A stretch of 64,000 bases of DNA. Source: Azolla caroliniana. Lineage: Eukaryota; Polypodiophyta. Numbering within the stretch: the first letter of the stretch is position 1; each line of letters begins with the position of its first letter. Positions 57,221 to 64,000 of this stretch are shown piece by piece. A program made the position numbers and the translations under genes. The stretch lies in assembly GCA_043228905.1 (NCBI GenBank), contig JBHGNT010000013.1, positions 11,780,001 through 11,844,000 on the forward strand, written 5' to 3'. The notes under the pieces are model-generated. The model was not told the DNA's origin. It ran no database searches and saw only the letters and a program-made list of their open reading frames with translations.

Positions 57221-60200
57221 TCAATCTTCTTTTCCATTTTGCTTTTTAGCCATCTCATCAATGTTTACAACTCCCATCATGTTCCGAAACTGTGTATGTT
57301 TTTCCACACTCAATCCCTTCGTAAGGATATCAGCAACCTGCTGATTTGTATTCACATACACCAGATCAACTTCACCTTCCATCACTTTTTCTCTAACAAA
57401 GTGATAATGCACCTCAATGTGCTTTGTTCTTGCATGGAACACTGGGTTCTTTGCAAGCTGAATGCTGCTCATATTGTCACACCAGATTGTGACAGCACCA
57501 TCTATATATACTCCCAGATCAGCAAGCAGTCTTCTGATCCATACTTCTTCACATGTGGCTATTGCAGCCCCTCTATACTCAGCTTCTGTACTGGACAATG
57601 CAACAGTAGCCTGTTTCTTGCTACTCCATGAAATTCCTGCACTTCCCAAGGTAAACATGTATCCACTTGTGGATCTCCTGTCTGTTTGGCTTCCAGCCCA
57701 ATCAGCATCTGTGTATCCTTCCAGATTTATGTCTAGATCAGCCCTGTAAAATAGTCCAAAGTTCTGAGTTGCTTTTACATACCTCAGAATCCTTCTGATG
57801 CAGTCCAAATGTGGCTTTGTTGGCTGTTGCATAAACTGGCTGACTAATCCAACAACATAGCTCAAATCAGGTCTTGTTATAGTCAAATAAATAAGGCTGC
57901 CCACCATAGACCTGTACATGTTTACATCTTCTATCTTGGCTCCCAAATCAGCCCTCAACTTGCAGTTTTTATCAAGTGGTACAGCAATAGGTTTGCATCC
58001 AAGCATACCATACTTTTTCAACATAGTTGTTGCATACTGTTTTTGCAACATACATATACCACTTTCAGATCTGATGATTTCAATACCAAGAAAATATCTC
58101 AGATCTCCCAAATCTTTCATATGAAACTGCATTTCCAGATTTTTTTTCAACTTTCTTATTTCATCCACGGAATCTCCTCCAATAATCAAATCATCTACAT
58201 AAATCAGAATAATAACAATGCAATCATTTTCACTTTTTACATACAAAGAAGGATCAGCTTTTGACATTTTGAAACCAAGATTTTTCAGAGAATCTGAAAG
58301 TTCTCTGTGCCATGCTCTTGGTGCCTGTTTCAGTCCATAGAGAGCTTTTTTCAGCTTACATACATAATCAGGATGTTTCTTATCTTCAAAACCTGGTGGT
58401 TGACTCATATACACTTCTTCTTCCAAGTTACCATGTAAAAAGGCATTTTTTACATCCATGTGATGCAAAATCCATTTTCTGGCTGCTCCTACAGCAAGTA
58501 GTGTTCTCAAGGTTGCCATCTTTGCAACCGGTGCAAAAGTCTCATCATAATCAATCCCTTGCATCTGAGCATATCCTTTTGCAACCAATCTTGCTTTATG
58601 TCTACTTACATTCCCATTGGAGTCATGCTTTGTCTTGTAGACCCATTTGCAGCCTACCACATTTTTCTCTTTTGGTAACTTCACTAAATCCCACGTTTTG
58701 TTCTCAGCCAATGCATCAATCTCTTCTTGCATTGCATCCATCCATTTCTTCTCAGATTTTGCTTCTTCAAAGCTGTTTGGGTCAGGGATCTGTACCACCT
58801 TAGACATATATGCATAGTGCATAGCCATATATGTATCATACCCAAATCTTTCCACAGTCTTTTTCTCTCTATCTGATCTTCTCAGTTTCTGATTTGCATT
58901 CTTTATTGCCTTTTCCATACCAGGGATTTTCATTTCCTGTATTCCAAGGAAATCATCCAAAGACATATCTGAATCTTCATCTTCCATGTTTTTTGATAGG
59001 TCATCCGGGATTTCATACTCTGGCATTTTCTGTTTTCCTTTTTTGTCATCAGATTTTTTCTGTCCAGTTTTTCCACTCCATGAATTTGAATCAGATTTAC
59101 CATCTGAGCTTTTTGATGGTCCAGAACATTCTGTTGATGTTGGACTTTGCTGTCCAACCTTGTCTCCATCTCTGTGACAGTCTTCTACATTTTCTGATCT
59201 GTCTTTGTCTTCATTTTGACAGTCTTCATCAGTCTCTAGATTCTGTTTTGGGCTGTACCAACTAGCCAACTCATCAAATATCACATCTCGACTTGTCACA
59301 ATCTTTTTAGTCACAGGGTTATAACATCTGTACCCTTTTTGTTCTTCTGAATATCCAACAAAGATACATTTTTCTGCTTTTGGATCCAACTTACTTCTTA
59401 CCTCTGCAGGCACATGTACATATGCAAGGCATCCAAACACTTTCAAGTGTTGTAAGCTAGGCTTCCTGCCATAAAAACACTCTTCAGGAGTTGCCTCATG
59501 TACTCCTGATGTAATACATCTATTTAAAATGTAATTTGCTGTATTTACAGCTTCTGCCCAATAGTATAATGGCATGTTCTTCTCAGTCATCATTGCCCTT
59601 GCTATGTTCACCAAAGTTCTGTTTTTCCTCTCAGCAACTCCATTTTGCTGTGGAGTATATCGGCATGTGAACTGTCTTCTTATTCCCTGATTACACAAAA
59701 AATCAGAAAATTCATTGGAGAAATACTCTCCTCCTCCATCAGATCTCAAACATTTTATCCTTGTACCAGCCTGCTTTTCTACCATGCATTTAAACTTACG
59801 AAAGCAGTCAAATACTTCACTTTTCTCCTTCATGAAGTACACCCATGTCTTCCGTGAACAATCATCAATAAATGTAACATAAAATCTGCATCCACCAATA
59901 GATGCATTCTTTGTTGGTCCCCATACATCTGTATGTACCAAATCCAACAGATTTTTGCTTACATGTCTCTCATGAGGGAATGGCAACCTGTTTTGCTTAC
60001 CATATTGACATGTTTCACATACTTTTCCCATTTCACACTTTTTCAAGTTTGGCAGTCCAGCCACTGCATCTTTTCTCAACATATTCTTTAATGTTTGCAT
60101 ACTTATATGGCCAATCCTTTTATGCCACATTTCCACATCTGAGATTACACTCGTTCCATTTGCAAACATGGCTGAAATCTGTTTGGGCATTTCTACATCC

Positions 60201-61546
60201 AAGATAAACATTCTTCCTTGTCTCTTCCCTTTTGCAATGAGCTTCCCATTCTTTTCTATATAGCATCCACTTTGCTTAAACTTCACTTGCATACCTTGTT
60301 CTACAATCTGTCCAACAGAAATCAGATTCTTAGCAAGGTTTGGAACATGCATCACATTCAACATATACTTGGTTTTTCCTCTTTCTTCCCACAATGGGAT
60401 ATCTCCAACATGTTTTATTTTGTGAGTTGTGTCATCACCTGTTTGTACATAACCAGGAATCTCTGGTTCTCTTAAACTCTCAAACCAATTTGCATGTCCA
60501 GTCATATGGTTAGATGCCCCCGAGTCTACATACCACGTAAACTCTTCATTACATTTCTGTGAGCTTTCAGCCACTGCTGCTATCTCATGTTGCACTACAA
60601 AACCACCTTCCTTTTCACAATCTTCACTAGTAGAGGCATAGTTACTATGTTGTCCTTTTCCTCTTTTCTCATCATTTTGTTTCTTGTAACATTCAGCCTG
60701 TGTATGGCCTGGTTTACCACAATACCAGCAGCCATCATCATTTACATAAGTTTGCTTACCTCTACCTCGGTTGCTCCCCCTGCCTCTGTTGTTGTTTCTT
60801 CCTCTAATGGTTTGTTGTCCTCTTCCTTGAAAGCCATTATTATTGGTTCTTCCTGAGCCAAATCTTCCATGGCCTCTTCCTCGGCCTCTTCCGGCATTAT
60901 TATAGAGGGCTTGCCCCTCGTTCTCTGAGTTTCCTTTATTTGCATCATCCATCTGATTCCTTTCCTCTACCACAAGAATTGAGACCAGATCTGAAAAACT
61001 TGGGATACTATCCCTTGTGAGCATAGAAGTTTTAAAACTCTTGTATTGAGGTCCTAAGCCTCTTAAGCATATTTCCACTTTGTCATCATCTTCTATCTTC
61101 ACATTGATAGAAGCAAGTGATTCACATATACTCTTGATTTTTAGGGCATACTCATTTATTGACATCTTACCTTTTTCTAAGGTGTTTAGCTCAGTCTTCA
61201 ACTGTAGCTTTCTAGCTTTTGTGTTTACTGCAAACAGTTTTACCAAACTGTCCCAAGCTTCTTTTGGGAGCATAGCATCCTGTATGTGCCCAAGCATCGA
61301 ATCTGAGATGCTAAGTGAGAGCCAATGCATTACCTTCCTTGCCCCTTGATTCCAATCTTTAAATGCCTTAATATGTGCAGCTGTTGCATTCTCTTTTGGG
61401 ATCTCTGGAGCCTCTTCTAGGTCTCCTTCAATGTAATCCCAGTATCCTTTCCCCATCAGAAAGTTTGTCATTCTGAATTTCCACGCCGGGAAATTGTTTT
61501 TATCTAATTTCTCTGTGACCATTTGGCCTACATTCTCTGCAGCCAT
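57221..61546 (-). CDS. Element G gag-pol polyprotein (1441 aa, intact)
   Basis: One uninterrupted frame from ATG at 61546 (MAAENVGQMVTEKLDKNNF). Gag covers residues 1 to about 290 with an Arg/Gly-rich stretch and zinc knuckle CWYCGKPGHTQAEC (about 274-287). The protease site is WYVDSGASNHMTG (about 340). The integrase HHCC finger lies in HKRIGHISMQTL through CETCQYGK. The DDE core contains VHTDVWGP, FIDDCSRKTW and LRSDGGGEY, with NGVAERKNRT. A Ser/Asp/Lys-rich linker follows. Reverse transcriptase shows KARLVAKGYAQMQGIDYDE, DVKNAFLHGNLEEEVYM, ALYGLKQAPRAWH and the catalytic YVDDLIIGG. RNase H shows GYTDADWAGSQTDRRSTSGY, ALSSTEAEYRGAA and WCDNMSS. Length and order match full copia polyproteins. 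No key residue appears lost. Confidence 0.95.
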   Translation of the reverse strand: MAAENVGQMVTEKLDKNNFPAWKFRMTNFLMGKGYWDYIEGDLEEAPEIPKENATAAHIKAFKDWNQGARKVMHWLSLSISDSMLGHIQDAMLPKEAWDSLVKLFAVNTKARKLQLKTELNTLEKGKMSINEYALKIKSICESLASINVKIEDDDKVEICLRGLGPQYKSFKTSMLTRDSIPSFSDLVSILVVEERNQMDDANKGNSENEGQALYNNAGRGRGRGHGRFGSGRTNNNGFQGRGQQTIRGRNNNRGRGSNRGRGKQTYVNDDGCWYCGKPGHTQAECYKKQNDEKRGKGQHSNYASTSEDCEKEGGFVVQHEIAAVAESSQKCNEEFTWYVDSGASNHMTGHANWFESLREPEIPGYVQTGDDTTHKIKHVGDIPLWEERGKTKYMLNVMHVPNLAKNLISVGQIVEQGMQVKFKQSGCYIEKNGKLIAKGKRQGRMFILDVEMPKQISAMFANGTSVISDVEMWHKRIGHISMQTLKNMLRKDAVAGLPNLKKCEMGKVCETCQYGKQNRLPFPHERHVSKNLLDLVHTDVWGPTKNASIGGCRFYVTFIDDCSRKTWVYFMKEKSEVFDCFRKFKCMVEKQAGTRIKCLRSDGGGEYFSNEFSDFLCNQGIRRQFTCRYTPQQNGVAERKNRTLVNIARAMMTEKNMPLYYWAEAVNTANYILNRCITSGVHEATPEECFYGRKPSLQHLKVFGCLAYVHVPAEVRSKLDPKAEKCIFVGYSEEQKGYRCYNPVTKKIVTSRDVIFDELASWYSPKQNLETDEDCQNEDKDRSENVEDCHRDGDKVGQQSPTSTECSGPSKSSDGKSDSNSWSGKTGQKKSDDKKGKQKMPEYEIPDDLSKNMEDEDSDMSLDDFLGIQEMKIPGMEKAIKNANQKLRRSDREKKTVERFGYDTYMAMHYAYMSKVVQIPDPNSFEEAKSEKKWMDAMQEEIDALAENKTWDLVKLPKEKNVVGCKWVYKTKHDSNGNVSRHKARLVAKGYAQMQGIDYDETFAPVAKMATLRTLLAVGAARKWILHHMDVKNAFLHGNLEEEVYMSQPPGFEDKKHPDYVCKLKKALYGLKQAPRAWHRELSDSLKNLGFKMSKADPSLYVKSENDCIVIILIYVDDLIIGGDSVDEIRKLKKNLEMQFHMKDLGDLRYFLGIEIIRSESGICMLQKQYATTMLKKYGMLGCKPIAVPLDKNCKLRADLGAKIEDVNMYRSMVGSLIYLTITRPDLSYVVGLVSQFMQQPTKPHLDCIRRILRYVKATQNFGLFYRADLDINLEGYTDADWAGSQTDRRSTSGYMFTLGSAGISWSSKKQATVALSSTEAEYRGAAIATCEEVWIRRLLADLGVYIDGAVTIWCDNMSSIQLAKNPVFHARTKHIEVHYHFVREKVMEGEVDLVYVNTNQQVADILTKGLSVEKHTQFRNMMGVVNIDEMAKKQNGKED

Positions 61547-61678
61547 TTTTTTCCTTCCAAAAAACCAGGGTTTTGCTTTAGTTACTTCAACAAGTAACTT
61601 TCTGATTTCTGATAAGCAACCAGAGAAATAACTTTCTCAGATTAAGGCACTGCTATACTCTTCCTTATGAGCTACTCT

Positions 61679-61690
61679 GCTCTGATACCA
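61679..61690 (-). other. Element G primer-binding site
   Basis: TGGTATCAGAGC on the minus strand directly abuts the 5' LTR, a perfect complement to initiator tRNA-Met. Confidence 0.92.
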
Positions 61691-62155
61691 TGTTAAGAAA
61701 ACGTGAAGAAGGCACTCGGGCTCTTCTTATGTGCGCGGCGGATCGTAGTGTGCTGGATCGTTAGCGTGCTCTAAACAGACAGAGAAAGGAAAGGGGACTT
61801 ACCTCTGTAGTAGCAAAATGGTTTTCTTCTATTACATGTAGAGCTCAACTTGCTCTCGTCAGTCTTCTGGTCTCTCACTCTCTCTCAGAGTTCTCTGCTC
61901 ACTATTCTCTGTTTTTTCTTACTGCTTCTTACTATTCACTCACACTTACTTTTACCTAAGTCATAAGTTATTACACATGCAGCTAATTAGCTGCCAGTAG
62001 CTAATTAGCTGTCAGTCGCTAAATAGCTGTTCACTAGCTAATTAGCTGTCACTAGCTAAATAGCTGTTTTACCTTTTTGTTCACTAGTAGCTAAATAGCT
62101 ACTATAGCTTATTTCTCATAAGCATCACATACCATGTTGAGCTTGCTTCTCAACA
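61691..62155 (-). repeat. Element G 5' LTR
   Basis: Reads identical to 56716-57180. The palindromic AGCTAATTAGCT cluster is at about 61981-62105. Confidence 0.95.
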
Positions 62156-62338
62156 GACCTTGAGCAATAAAGGTCATATTGTGCCTAACATTCCGTTCTC
62201 TTCCTCTTACATTCCTACTAATCTTGTTACATATTTTAGTTGCTTGTAATCATAAATCATCTCGACTTGTACTTGTTAATGATTTCTCAACAGAGGAGTA
62301 CTGACATTGTTCTGCACTAGATGACAACGTTCTCAACA
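62156..62338 (+). repeat. Element F 3' LTR, part 2
   Basis: Resumes at GACCTTGAGCAATAAAGG and ends TCTCAACA, followed by the CCCCA duplication. Confidence 0.85.
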
Positions 62339-62342
62339 CCCC

Positions 62343-63906
62343 ACACATCTGAATGTACTACATCCAGGATCCCTTTGCTCACATTCCTCTCATTGGGGAA
62401 TGGTTGTCAGCGTTGTTTGCCGAATTGGCAGGCTTCACATACACCAACTATCTCCTTTTCGGTAAATGTTGGGAGTCCGATTACGACTCCTTTCGACCGC
62501 ATTCCTTTAAGCTTTTGGAGATTGATGTGGCCAATTCACTTGTGCCACAATTTCAAGTCGGTTTCGACTTTGAGGCCTTTGGTGAATATAGTCGATTTCA
62601 TCTTGTTTGATTCGAGGATGAACATTTGGCCTTCTCTTCGACCGTGAGCTACCAATTGGCCTTCTTCCTCAATAAAGCACCACCCTTCATTATTGAATCG
62701 TACTTGCATGCCTTGTTCGACAATCTGGCCTATCGAAACCAGGTTTTTCGTGATGGTTGGGACATGCAGTACGTTCTTTAGGTAAGTTTATTTGTCGACA
62801 TTCCTGAATGGGAGATTTTCGATATGCCGAATCGAAAGAGTTGTGTCGTCTTCGGTTTGACATAACCAAGTCAATCGGGCTTTCTCAACTCTCGGAACCA
62901 ATCTTTATGAGATTTCATGTGATTGGATGCTCTTGAGTCTACAAACCATACATCGTCTAAGGAGGAGGTGCTTGTCGGACCCTTTGCCGATATCGAATGT
63001 GTTTTATGCCTCATTACAAACATTTGCCATGATTGTCATAGTCGGAATTCGTGGCATAGTTCATGAGTTGTCGACTGGTCGAAGCCGACTCTCGTTGGTT
63101 CCTTTGGCACTCCACTTTGTAGTGGCCGAGTTTTCCACAATACCCACATTTGATTGGGTTGTTGTGATGGTTTGGTCCTGCAGGATGGCTCCCCCTTCTG
63201 TTGAACTCCCTATGATTGTTCCTATCATCTTGCCATTGATGGGAGTTGTGTTCACGGGTCGGTTGACCCTATCACCCTCGGCCGAATCCCCTTCTATCAT
63301 CCAACTAGGAGTAGAGCATTTGACCATCTGGTGCATTGCTCTTTTGTCAAGCGTGATTTTTCGCCATCAGTAGTATAGATTGAAGGTTGAAAAAGGAAGG
63401 AGGGTTCTCCCTTGCGAGAATGGCCAGTCTGATCATGTTGAATCGAGGTGCCAAGCCGCCAAGGCTTATTTGCACCATTTCGTCATCATTGATGATGACA
63501 TTTATTGATCTAAGGGCATCACACAACTCCTTGATCTTCAAGGTATAGTTGGTGATTGACATGTCCCTCTGTTACATGTTATTCAACTATTGTTGGAGTG
63601 GAGCTTTTGTGCAGCCATATTGGCAACAGAAATCTTCTTGGGATTGCCCCAAGCATCTTTCAGTGTTTTCGCCTTTCGAATATAGACCAGCATGTGATCA
63701 TGGACGCATGATGCAAGGCAATACAACACACAACTTGTGGCCTGCTCCCAGGCTGGGTAGTCGACGTGTGTTGGGTTGGGTTGTGTTTTGTGAGCTCCCT
63801 CTATATAGCTCCAGTAACCTTGTTCGACAAGGTATTGATGCATCTTGTACTCCCAAGATGAGAAGTTTGTTCTATTGAGCTTCCCTATAGGAAGAGCGCT
63901 TCCCAT
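62343..63906 (-). pseudogene. Element E gag, protease and integrase N-terminus
   Basis: Gag starts at 63906 (MGSALPIGKLNRTNF) and breaks at about 63583, continuing at 63562-63347 and beyond. The zinc knuckle CGYCGKLGHYKVEC lies near 63105-63150. The protease site near 62900-62945 reads FVDSRASNHM, with Gly of DSG replaced by Arg. The integrase N-terminal region leads to VHSDVWG at 62343. Confidence 0.8.
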
Positions 63907-64000
63907 CTAAGTGTTCATGATGTCGATTTCTTCTCTATTTCTTGAACCGATTTTGTTGATCATCGACACAGGACACAACACAACATAGTTCAATAGGTTC
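63907..64000 (-). other. Leader of element E
   Basis: Sequence upstream of the E gag start on the minus strand. The primer site and 5' LTR lie beyond the window. Confidence 0.5.

Larger units (their letters stand above)
56716..62155 (-). mobile_element. Element G: intact, recently inserted Ty1/copia element
   Basis: Both LTRs are 465 bp (56716-57180 and 61691-62155) and I find no difference between them on line-by-line reading. The target duplication GACCT is perfect (56711-56715, 62156-62160). The primer site and polypurine tract are canonical. A single open frame encodes all copia domains. It is inserted in the 3' LTR of F. All required parts for autonomous movement appear present. Confidence 0.95.
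51297..62338 (+). mobile_element. Element F: degenerate Ty1/copia element inside E
   Basis: The 5' LTR is 51297-51651 (355 bp). The 3' LTR is 56539-56715 plus 62156-62338, which also totals 355 bp once the 5-bp G duplication is removed. The target duplication is CCCCA (51292-51296 and 62339-62343). The primer site is TGGTATCAGAGC at 51654-51665, and the polypurine tract is about 56532-56538. The two LTRs differ at perhaps 15-20 positions by eye, so F is clearly older than G. Confidence 0.9.
50055..64000 (-). mobile_element. Element E: degenerate Ty1/copia element, outermost host of the nest
   Basis: The 3' LTR is about 50055-50546, next to a polypurine tract (CTTGAGGGGGAA on the minus strand). 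RNase H and integrase pieces run to 51296. After the insertion of F (51297-62338), integrase, protease and gag continue to 63906 and a leader reaches the window edge, so the 5' LTR is outside. Integrase reading across the F insertion is continuous: VHSDVWG then GPAQTTTFSGCRYYVTFID. Confidence 0.83.

Noticed and set aside
57209-61349. Plus-strand frames over element G, up to 163 codons
   Set aside because: Antisense shadows of the intact polyprotein frame.

Overview
The window is nuclear DNA of a land plant. It has GT-AG introns in compact exons, plant-type housekeeping genes, and long-terminal-repeat (LTR) retrotransposons whose primer sites resemble the complement of plant initiator tRNA-Met. 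I cannot name the species. Four cellular genes can be supported and reconstructed from splice signals. They are a three-exon, probably plastid-targeted membrane protein (1306-3392, minus); a twelve-exon hnRNP-like protein with three RNA recognition motifs (4886-9196, minus); a nine-exon gamma-SNAP vesicle-fusion protein (12297-28537, minus); and an intronless ELC/VPS23 (TSG101-type) ESCRT-I subunit (47054-48337, plus). The rest is mostly repeats.

Layout. From 1 to 12.3 kb the first two genes lie on the minus strand with simple-sequence DNA near their 5' ends. A solo LTR sits in intron 2 of the RNA-binding protein gene. From 12.3 to 28.5 kb gamma-SNAP is stretched to 16 kb. Intron 5 holds old copia-type debris. 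Intron 1 holds a chromovirus-like Ty3/gypsy element (20208-27363, target duplication TACAT) that is itself split by a Ty1/copia element (21252-26136, target duplication ATATC). The solo LTR in the RNA-binding protein gene is the same family as this gypsy LTR.

From about 30.1 to 46.1 kb lies an array of roughly 27 tRNA-Pro-derived units, a few still able to fold. It is interrupted by one nested insertion: a non-autonomous LTR element (32422-43508, target duplication AATAT) whose right LTR was hit by a large Ty3/gypsy element (34315-43121). That gypsy element has protease and reverse-transcriptase sequence that looks more like fungal gypsy lineages than the usual plant ones, and a folded-back 5' LTR. 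After ELC/VPS23 there are two more tRNA-Pro units on the minus strand near 49.8-50.0 kb.

From 50.0 kb to the window end is a three-deep copia nest. Element E (minus, runs off the right edge) is split by element F (plus, 51297-62338, target duplication CCCCA). The 3' LTR of F is split by element G (minus, 56716-62155, target duplication GACCT). G has two 465-bp LTRs that read as identical and one uninterrupted 1441-codon gag-pol frame, so it is very young and possibly active. The cellular genes are not an operon; they are independent genes (plastid membrane, RNA processing, SNARE recycling, endosomal sorting) in a repeat-rich neighbourhood.
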